Below the pieces are notes generated by a model that was given only the letters and a program-made list of their open reading frames with translations, was not told the origin of the DNA and ran no database searches. Below, in pieces: positions 40,460 to 51,616 of a stretch of DNA of 64,000 nucleotides; position 1 is the first letter of the stretch, and each line of letters opens with the position of its first letter. A program made the position numbers and the translations under genes. The DNA comes from Phyllostachys edulis (lineage: Eukaryota; Streptophyta; Magnoliopsida; Poales; Poaceae): positions 93,528,588 to 93,592,587 of the forward strand of contig CM070548.1 in the NCBI GenBank assembly GCA_036346405.1. The letters run 5' to 3'.

Positions 40460-42091
40460 GAGTTGAACTTGAGTACCGGGACGTTTCTATTGAGATTGAA
40501 GGAGTGGGATTTCTGGCAAATCTTATTCTCCTTGGATCAGCTAGTTTGGACGTGATACTTGGCATGGATTGGTTATCCCAACACTTGGGACAAATCGATC
40601 GTGCCAAAAAATTTATCTCTCTCACTAGTTCCCCCGGCAAGCAAGTTGGAATTGTGCCGAAGCTGCAGGAGCCGCATCTCTATGTACTTGAAGCGAAGCC
40701 GGCTCCACAGATTCATGAAGTCCCAGTGGTATGTGACTTTGCTGATGTATTTCCCAAAAAATTGCCTAGAATGCCTCCAGTTCGGGACATCGAGTTCGTT
40801 AGCAAATTGCTGCCCGGTACCACTCCGATTTCAAGAAGGCCATACCGGATACCTCCGAATGAATTGGAGGAGTTGAAGAAGCAACTTGGTGAGCTGCAAG
40901 AGAAGGTTTCATTCACCCTAGCTCATCTCCTTGGGGCTGTCCAGCAATCTTTGTGAAGAAGAAAGACAAGTCCCTGCGAATGTGTGTTGATTATCGTCCG
41001 CTTAATGAAGTGACGGTAAAGAATAAGTACCCACAGCCCAGATTGATGACCTTTTTGATCAATTGACCAGAGCTTGGGTATTCTCTAAAATTGATCTGAG
41101 GTTGGGCTATCACCAAGTCAGGATCAGATCTGAAGATATTCCTAAGACGACTTTCTTTACTTGCTATGGATTGTACGAGTATACTGTCATGTCTTTTGGC
41201 TTGACAAATGCTCATGCCCTTTTCATGAATCTTATGAATATATTATTTATGGAGTATTTGGACAAGTTCATGGTGGTCTTCATAGATGACATCCTCATCT
41301 ACTCGAAGAATGATGAAGAGTATGCCCAACACCTACAGTTAGTATTGGAGAAGCTGCGTGAGCACCAGCTATACGCAAAATTTAGCAAGTGTGAATTTTG
41401 GTTGGAAGAAGTGGCATTCTTGGTTCATGTTCTTTCAGCGGGAGGCATAGCCGTGGATCTTAGCAAAGTCAGCGATGTGCTCTCTTGGGGGCAGCCCAAG
41501 TCGGCAACTGACTTGAGGAGTTTTCTCAGTTTAGCGGGATACTATCATCGCTTTATCGAGAACATCTCCAAAATCGCGAAGCTAATGACAGAGTTGTTCA
41601 AGAAGAACAAGAAATTTGAGTGGTTCACTGATTGCGAGAATAGTTTTCAAGAACCCAAGAAGTGGTTGACCACAGCTCCAGTCCTTGTTCTTCCAGATGT
41701 TCATCGAAGCTTCGATATTTATTGCGATGCTTCTCGTCAAGAAGTCGGTTGTGTTCTTATGCAAGAAGGCAAGGTGGTGGCCTATGCATCAATACAATTG
41801 AGACTTCATGAGCTTAATTCTCCAACCCATGACTTGGAACAAGCTGCAGTGATTCATGAGCTGAAAATTTGGCGACATTACCTCATCGGTAATCGTTGCG
41901 AGGTGTATTCGGACCACAAGAGTTTGAAGTATTTGTTCACCCAACTGGATTTGAACCTTCGGCAAAGAAGATGGTTGGAGTTGATCAAATATTATGACAT
42001 GGGTATCCAATATCATCCGGACAAGGTAAATGTCGTTGCAGACGCTCTCGGTCGCAAAGTGTATTGTAATACCTTGAGGCTCAAGGAATAA
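40456..42091 (+). pseudogene. pol: chromovirus reverse transcriptase and RNase H
   Basis: 40456-40956 carries the post-protease and RT N-terminal region (LDVILGMDWLSQH, PISRRPYRIPPNELEELKKQ). After a frame break, SSPWGCPAIFVKKK and CVDYRPLNEVTVKNKYP can be read, then 41063-42091 holds FSKIDLRLGYHQVRIR, the catalytic box VVFIDDILIYS, the thumb and RNase H (DIYCDASRQEVGCVLMQ, VYSDHKSLKYLF). RT catalytic aspartates are kept, but upstream frameshifts separate them from gag. Confidence 0.92.
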
Positions 42092-42452
42092 CAGCCTGCC
42101 CTTCATGAAGAAATTCAGCGGCTCAACTTGGGAGTGGTTGATCATGGTTTTCTCGCAACCTAAGAACTACATCCGACCTTGGAAGATCAGATCAAGGCTG
42201 CTCAGCAATCGAGCAAAGGAGTAGGCCTAATCAATGAGAACATCAAGAAAGGGATAACCAAGTGTTTCTTGGAAGATAACCATGGTGTTGTCTGGTTCGG
42301 ATGGTGCCTTGTTGTTCCAAAGGACATGGGATTGTGAAATTTGATTCTTCACGAAGCCCAAGATTCTCCTTTGTCCATTCATCCTAGAGCCACAAAGATG
42401 TATCAAAATATTCGTCAAAGATGTTGGTGGACCCGAATGAAACGAGAGATTA
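42092..42452 (+). pseudogene. chromovirus integrase, N-terminal part
   Basis: With two stops, the frame gives a spacer and the start of the zinc-binding domain (HEAQDSPLSIHPRATKMYQN, then CWWTRMKREI). It breaks off where a solo LTR has inserted (TSD GATTA) and resumes at 45646 with ECDVCRRVKAEHQ. Confidence 0.85.
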
Positions 42453-45400
42453 TGTAACATCCCAAATTTCCTGAGTTTTTGAAAATTTTGAAAACTTTAA
42501 AAATTAACCATTTGGTTTTATTAATTAAGCTAAAGCTTAATTTGTAATTTAGAATTTTAAAAGTAGTTTAATTTGAATTAATTAAAACTTGAACTAATTG
42601 AAGTTGGTTTAGTTGAGTTTTGTTGGATTTTAAAGTTGGTTTTTCCTTTTGCCTTATGTTAAAAATAATTAATTGCAAAAATTAAAAGCAATAGTTAAGC
42701 TGAAAATATTTTTACTAAGTTCTAAATAATTCAAGGGATTTCTGTGAATTTTCCTAGAATTTTTGGATGGCTTAAGTATTTTCTAAAAATGCTTTTCCTT
42801 TTACGGTATTTTCTAAAATAAAAATCCTCGATTTTCTCCTCCGGCTCTTGGGCGATTTCCTCCAACTGTTGTTGTTTTTTCCCTCATCGCCCGCCTCTGG
42901 CCACCAGCCCTTGCCGTCTTGCACCCCCCCCCCATCAGGCGCCGTCAAATCAAAATCAGACGGACACGTCACCGCACCCTTCCCGTTCTCCTCTCTCTTC
43001 TTTGGTGGTGGACCCCTTTGTCGGTGACCAGTCGTCTTCAACCTCCCGTCTCCTTGGCCTACCCGTGCTCCTCTGCGGATCTCGCCGAGCCGCACTGCTT
43101 CCTCGCCATGACCTAGCACCTACCCTATCCCCTTTCGGTTCTTGCTTAGTCCCGCCTCCGCTGCACCCGTCGCCCGCTTTCCCCTCTTTTCAGCGGTCAA
43201 GCCGGCACCCACCGCTCGCCATTAAGGCTGACAAGCCCTCCGTGTCGTCCTCCTCCCGCAGCCCTCCCCGCGCCTATTTAAGGAGAGCACTAGGACCGCC
43301 TTGAGCTCCTCCACCTCCTCCCCCCACTCATTCTCCCTCTCTCGCCGTCCTTTCGCCGTATTCTGTGAAGAAGCGCCGCCGGCCGTGGAGCTTTCAACCG
43401 CACCCGCCGCCACCATCAAGCCTCTCCAGCCGCCGTCGCCTACACCATAGGCACCATCTCGTCACGGCGCACTCGGTGCGCACCTCCCCTTCACTGGAGC
43501 CCCGCCGGAACCCCGCCGCCGCCTTCGCCACTCTTCGTCTTCGCTGCCGGTCTTCCCGTGCCACTACGTCCTCAAAACCGTGCACATCAGCATCCCAGTG
43601 AGCTCCTCTTTGCGTTGGTGCCCTCGTCGGTCATTTGGAGCCGCTGTTCGCCGGCGACCCTTAGTCCCCGTCTTGCCGCCGCTTCGATCGACGGCGTGGC
43701 GGCGAGGTGGCGCCACATCAGCGCCGTGTGGCGCCATCGTCGACCCTTTCACGGCGTGTCTACCCGTCACGCCCGATCAATACAGCGGCATTTCTCCGAT
43801 TTTCCTTTTGAAAAATAATTCGCAAAATCAGGAAAACCTCCAATTCTATCATTTCTTGTGTTTTTCCAACTTCCTTTGGCCATAACTTCTTCATTCGAAC
43901 TCCGATTCGAGTGATTCAAATTTCTAAATTCATATTAATTCCTTGTCTTTCTACTAGTATTTATTTGGATTTTATTTGGAGTTGTTTTATTTATTTAGCT
44001 TTGTTTGCGCGTATAGATTCCGGTGTTTCGGAAGACTTCGTGGACCCGATGACCGAAGCACCTCTACTCTTCAACGAAGGCAAGTCATAGACATTTGACC
44101 ATATTGAACCCATCTTTATAAAAATATATTGTTTGATATAAACATGCATCGCTAATTTTATAATAAACGGTTTCGGGAATTAGTTAATTACCTAATTGTC
44201 GTTATGCCTCCTTGATAAATTGTGAACGACATGTATGCTTGAATGACATAAATCCTTGAACACCCTAGGATGGATAATTATTAGTTGGACATTATTGTAC
44301 TACCAACATGGGTACCGTATTATGCTTAGCCAATGCTTTAGTTATACGATAGATTCACGATCACTTACTCAAGGAATGATTGAACTTGACTTAATGATAT
44401 ATGGAACTATGGTGCGATACCATTGTTGTGCAACCATGGTGCGAGATCACCGCTGTGTCAATTGTGGTGCGATGCTGTTGTGATTAAAATTTGTTGTGCC
44501 ATGGCAAGGGTTGTCACTTGGCCGGGTTGAACGAAAATGATTTATGCTCGGACGAGTGGGTGGTGGAAAAGGTGGGTGCGGAAGCACATTTGGAATGCGG
44601 AAACGTCTCGTCTGAGCAACCAACTAAGGACTTAACCTTGAACCATTGATCTGGGCCTTAACCGTACAACCACATGTCTAGACTGGGATAGACCTGGCCG
44701 ACTAATTAGCAATGTTTTGGTTTGGTTCTGTGTTGGTTGGGAATGGTGCAAGAGGGGGCCCGTAACGGTAACCCCTTATCAAACAGGACCGAGTCAAAAC
44801 AGAACTTTGTAAAAGCCTTGTCATATGCTCTAGACTGCTTACCTAAGATAGTGAGCGGTGGCATAGATTTATGCCGAACAAACTAGAGAATTCGTGTCTT
44901 GTGGGTCAAGCTGTACAACCTCTGTAGAATGTAAAACTATTCGAATACCCGTGTCCCTGGTTATGGACATGCCTGGTGATTTCACGCAGGGGGTAGATCT
45001 TTTGTCGAAAATGTTGGAATGGGTTGGTCGAATCTTATAGATGGTTGATGGTTGGGTAGTGAACAGGGTGTTCACTAGTTGTTTCAAAGAAAATTGCTCA
45101 CTTATGTATTAATCTTTTAAATTGTGCTTTGCAATCTACTTACTGTATTTAAATGTCAAATATTGCTTTCTGCAAAATAGCCATAAAGCTATCCTTGCCA
45201 AACCTTGCATGAATATTATTTGCATACATTTCTCTGTGACTTGCTGAGTACATTCAAAGTACTCACGGCTTTATGCCCTCTGGTTGATCAGTCGCTGAAG
45301 AAGAACCTGGAAGCACCGAGTTCTACAAGGAAGACTACTTTGAAGGCTATGCGAATTAGGTCACGTCATTCACTCGATTGCCTTTGGGCATATTGGGTGA

Positions 45401-45645
45401 CCTCCACCGGATGTTTGGTTTCCGCTGCAAGCTCTCTTTTGGTTGCTAAGCCCTGTGTGGTAAACTTTGTAAGACTTGACCATAAGGTCCTTTTGCTATT
45501 AAATATTAATTTGTGTGCTTCATCTTTAGTTTGGTGTACGGTTTTGATTACTCCAATGTTGCGACTGTGTGTACTAGCTACTAATCCAGGGAATAGTGCA
45601 GATATACACAGAGGGTCCTGGATCCGGAGATCCGGGGTCCCGACA
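42453..45645 (+). mobile_element. solo LTR nested in integrase, TSD GATTA
   Basis: A 3193-bp sequence from TGTAACATCCCAAATTTCC to GGGGTCCCGACA, flanked by GATTA at 42448-42452 and 45646-45650, exactly inside a codon-continuous integrase frame. It holds a GC-rich promoter-like zone (43000-43780) with CTATTTAAGG at about 43275 and LTR-type sequence related to the zinc-knuckle element's LTR. There is no gag, pol, PBS or PPT. The open frames inside are GC-rich shadows. Confidence 0.9.
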
Positions 45646-46806
45646 GATTACAAGATTTGTTGTTGAGTGTGACGTATGTCGTCGTGTGAAGGCTGAGCAT
45701 CAACGTCCAGCGGGTTTGCTTCAACCTTTGCAAGTACCCGAATGGAAATGGGATTTGATCGGTATGGACTTTATCACCGGTCTGCCCTGAACCTCCAAGG
45801 GAAATGATGCCATTTGGGTTGTCATTGATCGACTAACTAAAGTGACACACTTCCTTCGCGTCAAGACCAATCTTCATGTGAGTCAGTTAGCGGAGCTCTG
45901 TGTCTCAAGAATTGTGAGTTTACATGGAGTACCGAAGACGATTATTTCAAATCGTGGCTCACACTTTACCTCCCAATTTTGGAAGAGTTTGCAAGGGGCC
46001 ATGGGAACTCGTCTTTCGTTCAGCACTGCTTTCCATCTGCAAACTGATGGCCAAACGGAGAGAGTCAATCAAATATTGGAAGATACGCTCCGTGAATGTG
46101 TTCTCTCCTATGGGAAGAATTGGTAGACTTGTTTGCCATTCGCTGATTCTCCTACAACAACAGTTTTGAAGCTAGTCTCGGCATGGCACCATTTGAAGCC
46201 TTATACGGGAGAAGATGTAGAACCCCGTTGAATTGGTCTGAGACTGGCGAAAGGCCACTTTTTGGCCCAAACACGATCAAAGAAGCTGAAGATCATGTTC
46301 AGTTGATTCGAGACCGATTGCGCACAACTCAATCCCGACAAAAGAGCTATGAGGATCGACGTCATCACAATTTGAGCTTTGAACCGAATGACTTTGTTTA
46401 TCTCAAAGTCTCTCCTTCGAAGGGCACTCGACGGTTCGGCGTCAAAGGCAAATTAGCTCCTTGATATGTTGGACATTTCCGCATTATTGAGAAGAGAGAA
46501 GCTGTGGCCTACAAGTTGGAATTGCCCGCTACACTCTCGGGAGTACACGATGTATTTCATGTGTCTCAATTGAAGAAGTGTCTTCGCGTCCCTACCGAGG
46601 AAGCTCCATTGGAAGGTCTTGAAGTACAAGAAGATCTGACCTATCGTGAGCATCCTATCCGTATTCTTGAAGAGGCTGAACGAAAGACAAGGAATTGCTC
46701 CATCAAATTCCTTAAAGTTTAGTGGTCGAATCATGTAGAAGATGAAACCACTTGGGAACGAGAAGATCGCCTTCGTGCAGATTTCCTGTCATTCTTTACC
46801 GAGTGA
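45646..46806 (+). pseudogene. chromovirus integrase core and chromodomain
   Basis: Readable blocks: ECDVCRRVKAEHQRPAGLL (second half of the zinc finger), EWKWDLIGMDFITGLP (first catalytic Asp), VTHFLRVKTNLH, then IISNRGSHFTSQFWKSLQ, where the second catalytic Asp of SDRGS is Asn, and FHLQTDGQTERVNQ with the catalytic Glu. Further on are GMAPFEALYGRRCRTPLNW, LELPATLSGVHDVFHVSQLK and, after a stop, a chromodomain-like DETTWEREDRLRADF tail. Stops at 45788, 46124, 46462 and 46720 split it. The Asp-to-Asn change alone would inactivate strand transfer. Confidence 0.9.
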
Positions 46807-46829
46807 ACGGAATCTCGGGACGAGATTCT

Positions 46830-46844
46830 TATAAGGGGGAGAGT
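46830..46844 (+). other. polypurine tract of the chromovirus
   Basis: ATAAGGGGGAGAGT lies directly before the LTR start TGTAACATCCC, and the typical GGGACGAGATTCTT lies just upstream. Confidence 0.85.
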
Positions 46845-49800
46845 TGTAACATCCCAAACAATGATTTGCATTTCAAATGTATAAAAATGGGGAGAATTTA
46901 AAACTTTTGGATGCCTCATGTTGTCATTTGAATTTTCTGGAAATTCTATTAAGGGATTTCTTGTTTTCAAATACCTAATGCTTCAATTGACTTCAAACAT
47001 AATCCTTGAAAACTTTTAAAGCAAATATTGTGATCATCCCCTATAATTATTTTTCCTAGGTTCTAGATCATCCTAGTGACTCCTCTGAAAAATTTCATAA
47101 TTTTTAGAAATTATTTACTATTTTTGAGAGGCTAGTCAAACTTGTTAGTCCCTTGGTCAAAACCCTAAGACTTTACCTTAGAACTTTTCTGTAGCAAAAT
47201 GCTCTGCATGAAAAACTCTAGAAAATTTCCACAAGGTTATACTTAGAGTTAGGGGTGGAAATGAGCCGAGCCGAGCCGGCTCGAGCCTGGCTCGTTCTGG
47301 CTCAGATGAACAGTGAGCTCAGCTCGGCTTGTTTCAGAAACGAGCCAGGAGAAGGGCTTGGCTCAGGCTCGGAATGGAGCTCGAGCTGGTTCGAGCGGCT
47401 CGCGAGCCCAAGCAGCATCAGTTCGGCACTTCGGCAGCAGCATCAGTTCATCCGCATGGCAATCATCCATTCACATATCTCCTCCATCATCCATTCACAG
47501 GTCTCCTCCCTCATCCATTCAAGCATTCATCGTAAGAACAAACATTTAAGGTTCAAGCAAATCGCAAGAACAAACAAACAAATCGCTAGAACAAACATTA
47601 AAGCAAATTGCATTCAAGCATTCATCGCAAGAACAAACATTCAAGCAAATCGCATTCTAGCTCCTTGATCTACTCCATCCTCCTAGCGTCGGCGCCGGTG
47701 GCCTGGACGGCTGCGCGGTGGAAGGTGCGACGGTGGAGGATTGGAGCCTGGAGGACGGCGGCGCAAAGGAAGGGCGGCGGTGACGGCCGCCTCACCTTGA
47801 TGGCCTCCACCTTGCCTTGATGGCCTCCGGCGGCGGTGAGGGAACGAGCGGAGTTGGAGGCAGAGCACAGGGCGGCGACCCGGAGTCGGAGGCACCGGGA
47901 GGCGGTCGAGGCACGAGGCGGTCGGAGGCCTGAGGCGAGGGGAAGCACGAGGGACGGGTGAAGCACGGGGGGAGACAGCGAGGTGGAGGCTGTTGGTGGA
48001 GGAGGCGAGGTGGAGGCGGCGGGTGGAGGCGGCATGGTGGAGGAGGCGAGGGGGAGGCTGTGAGGGGGAGGCGATGGGTGGAGGAGGCTAGGGGGAGGCC
48101 GTGAGGGGGAGGCGGCGAGTGGGAGGCCGTGAGGTGGAGGAGGCCGTGAGGGAGAGGCGAGGCGGCGGGTAGAGAAAGGGGATCGGGACTCGGGAGACAG
48201 CGGTGTCGTAGGGTTGGGGACAAATAGGGATGGCAAATGGATTGGCCGGATGGGGCTGGGAAATGGGCCTTCGTGGGCCGAGCCAAACGAACCGCTCTCG
48301 AGCTCAACTCGTTTGGTTTGTGAGCTGGAGAGGAGGCTCGGCTCGGCTCGAAAATTCACAAGCCCGAGCCGAGCCAAGCCATGACGAGCCCGAGCAGGCT
48401 CACGAGCCTCGAGCTATTTTTCCAGCCCTACATAGAGTCAATGACTTCCCATAAAAAATTTTGGAATTTTGGAGTTAAGCAGCTACCTCTAAAAATCCCT
48501 AGAACTCTCAGCCCTTTTATTCAAAAACCTGATTTTACTGTTCCTCTGACCGGACCCGACCTCTGGTCTGACCGAGACAACCGGTCTCGTCTCAACCCAA
48601 CCCAGTCGCCTAACCAACCGACCCGAGTCACTTTGAAAACCGATTGAGCCACCCTAGTTGATTATTTGGACGCGTCGATTGCAGCATACCCAGTCGACTC
48701 GGCTCGGCCAAGTCCTCGGGCGCTTTGCACCGGCCCGTGACGGTGGGGCCTTGGTCAAGGCGGTCGTCTTCCTTGGCACCGCTTAGCCGAGCGACGCTGG
48801 TGCTCGTGCATGGATGCCACGCAGCCCTCCCGTGCCACCTCATGCACGCGTGTCTACCCGAGAAGCGTCGCCAGAACCTTATCATCTCCCTCTGTCTATT
48901 CAATTGCCCTCTCTCGCACTCTCTCGCCCGCTACGCCCTCTTCTTCTCCAAGCTCGATCCGCCGCCGCCGCTTCTAATTCGGCCGCGTTCGACCTCCATT
49001 GGCGACAAGGCCTTGGGCGTCTTGTTCCTGGAGTCGAGGCGCACCTTCCCGAGGCTTCTCGGTCTCCGGAGCGTCTTCTCCACGGAAGACGTGTCTTCGT
49101 CTCCACCTCCGGTCGCCGCCAACTCGCCGCTGGCCTCCTCAAGGACCCGTGTCACCATCACAAGCTTTGCGAGGTCAATGCGCACCCGTGCGTGCCAATC
49201 CCGAGTCCGGAGACCCACCCATTCGTCCAATCCACTGCCTCACCGTCGTGCTCACATTTGGTTCAGCGCCGACGAGCCGCCGGCGCATTAGGGGTAAAGG
49301 TTAACTCATTAGGAGTAATTGTTTGATTATGTATTGGTATGACATGTGGGACCTCCCGAGTGGTTAAGTGGTGGTGCCTTTTGCGAAGTACGTTTTCACT
49401 TAATGGAAACGTATTTCCTTAACTCTTAAATAAAGTTTATGTTTCCATAAAACGAAGACGTATTCTTAGAATACATCTTCGACGTCGTCGCAGCCGAGGC
49501 TGGGTCAAAGCCGACCCAGTGAATGCCCTTGCCTCGGTCCCACCGGTCAATGGTCGTGGGTCAGCTGAGCCCGGGTATCAAAAGTATTTAATACTTTTTG
49601 AATTTTCGAATTGAATTATTTTTGCACTGATAATTCAATAAATGTTAAAAATTCATATCTATTTCATTTTAACTCCAAATTGAATGAAACCAATTTTGTT
49701 GGTTTCCATTATTTTTGTACTTTATTATGAAATAGGTTTTGAACTTGTCTCTACCACAGAAAATGTTGGTATTAGAATTAAATTCCAATTAGGATTATTT

Positions 49801-51616
49801 GTTACCTAAAAATTCTTTTAACTTGGGAAATTCCTAGAAAATTCTTCTTAACTCCAAATAAAATGATTTTTGTTTCTAAATTTTTATAAAATCATAATCT
49901 ACCTGTTTATGAAAAAATATTTGTGTTTGGTTATTTTGGTGTCTTTCGTTCTTATTGGTTCTTCTTGATTCTTTCGATAGGTTTCGACAATACTATTGAA
50001 TACGAGAGTGATCCTCAGCAGCAAGTCGAATATCTCCAGCAAGGCAAGTAGTTCTCCTTTGATGCACGTTGATCCTATTATTTACGCATGCTAATATTTC
50101 AAATGTATGTATGCATGCTATGTTGACAAGTTATTTCTTAGTTCACGATAGTTTACCTGATTAGTTAAATGAATTGTAGGTAAACATCCATCCTTTACTA
50201 CTGAGCCTAGGTTTATATCCGTTGTGACTTAGAGCTCACTGGATGGGCTCTAGTCACTTTATAATTAGTATGCGAGTTGATGTCGCTTAGCAATGCTTAG
50301 AACGGTAGTTTGGGGATCATCGCTTCGGCGATGGTCATTACAACATCACTTTAAATATTTGAGTCAGGGTACTCATGTATGTATCATATTTGGAAAAACT
50401 AAAAATAAAAATAAAATATTTTAGACTTGGGCACATTGGTTGGCTGGTGTGCTTTTGGGTGTGTGCTTGGTGCCCGAGTCAACAAGGACCGAACATCTTG
50501 TTACACTAAACCAAGCATTATCGCGTGCAACCACATGAGGGTCATATGGATCCCCTCTTGACTTAGTACTCTGGGAAGTGTTAATTAATGAGTTGCTAGT
50601 GGTAGGTATAGGTGGATAAAAAAATGTGTTATTTTTGTGTCGGGCATGTGAGGGGTGGGTTCCGGGTTGGTTCCCTCGCTCGAGGAGCATTGACAATTGC
50701 TACGGCTGGGCCAATGTCTCCGACACAACGTATGGGTCCTCTGTGGGAGCCCAAAATGGGCGGTTCACGGAGGGTTAACCCCCATGCGTGCGACTCTTAA
50801 TTAGCTCACTCCATTGGAAAATGTCTCGTAGGACTTAGCTCTGTGGCATACCTTCGGAAGTGTGCTTTATCCGGTGGAAAAAGGAGCAGTCTGACATGTG
50901 GGTAAAGTTGTACACCCCTGTAGGGTTTAAACTATTTGAATAGCCACATCCTTGGTTATGGACACGCTTAGGGAGGTCTTTCGAGAGTTAGACTGTAACA
51001 TTTTGTTGTTGTTATGTATGTTTATAACTGTTCTCTCACTGATATTTGTTCAATTAAAAATTGTTTTGATAAATTGCCTTCAATCTATTACACTATTGTA
51101 AGTAAAATGTTGGTTTACGCTGAAAATGAACTCTATAGCCATCTCCATCGAATCAAGCCTACATGTAGCTATGTATAGGTTTGTTAATCGTAAGTCTTAC
51201 GAGTACAATTTTGTACTCAACTGCATTATCTATTTGCTGCAGAGGAGGTTGACCCCCAAGGGGTTAACGAATGTGAGACCGACTTCGTTTTCAACTTCGA
51301 CGACTAGCTTGGGCGTTTCCGATCGGTTGCCTTGTGGGTAAAGGCAAACCGGTTGGCTTTTGTTTTTAGCCATCTTATGGCAACTGTTTCCGCTGCAGAC
51401 TTGACTCTTTTGTTGTTGTTTATTATGTTGTAAATTATGAAACCCTCGGTAATGTAATGACTTGTGTATGGAGTTGATGCTTAATTTTTGTATGGGGTAT
51501 GTGTACTGTAGTTCTGGGAAGTACATATATGCTGAGAGCGGGGAAATTTGATTTGTAATGCTAGGACCAATGGAAAGGTTAAGTATTACAAATTAAATCA
51601 CCCGACGGCTCTCACA
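46845..51616 (+). repeat. 3' LTR of the chromovirus, shared with the next element
   Basis: Runs from TGTAACATCCCAAACAATG to GGCTCTCACA, 4772 bp including a nested hAT-like element of 1181 bp, so the LTR itself is about 3.6 kb. A GC-rich zone at about 48540-49270 is LTR promoter-like sequence, not a gene. It is followed at 51622 by TGGTATCAGAGC and a leader, which is the arrangement of a 5' LTR. Confidence 0.85.
47250..48430. mobile_element. non-autonomous hAT-like transposon, 1181 bp
   Basis: Terminal inverted repeats TAGGGGTGGAAA and TTTTCCAGCCCTA are flanked by 8-bp CTTAGAGT (47242-47249) and CATAGAGT (48431-48438), a 7/8 match. The TAGGG ends and 8-bp TSD are typical of hAT elements. Sub-terminal regions hold many GAGCCGAGC and GGCTCG words in opposite orientation. 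The middle has ATTCATC/AAGAACAAAC repeats and a G-rich minisatellite (47990-48170, word GGAGGCGAGGGGGAGG). No transposase; the long minus-strand frame over it is Pro/Ser low complexity. Confidence 0.85.

Larger units (their letters stand above)
38877..51616 (+). mobile_element. degenerate Tekay/Del-type chromovirus (Ty3/gypsy)
   Basis: Order on the plus strand: truncated 5' LTR (38877-39148), PBS (39154-39165), gag remnant with zinc knuckle, protease, RT, RNase H, integrase, chromodomain-like end, PPT (46830-46844) and 3' LTR (46845-51616). Integrase after RT places it in Ty3/gypsy. VPEWKWDLIGMDFITGLP and the C-terminal chromodomain place it with Tekay/Del chromoviruses. Coding regions are broken by several frameshifts and stops. 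Two later insertions are nested in it: a solo LTR (42453-45645) and a hAT-like element (47250-48430). The 3' LTR is followed directly by another PBS and leader, so it also serves as 5' LTR of a second element. Confidence 0.9.

Noticed and set aside
42919..43885. Multiple overlapping frames in the nested solo LTR
   Set aside because: GC-rich LTR promoter zone; no conserved domain and an LTR context defined by exact TSD.
47670..48377. 235-codon Pro/Ser-rich minus-strand frame
   Set aside because: It is the translation of a G-rich minisatellite inside the non-autonomous hAT-like element and matches no transposase.
48725..49326. 188- and 170-codon frames
   Set aside because: They overlap each other in the GC-rich zone of the chromovirus LTR; no start context, domain or intron structure.
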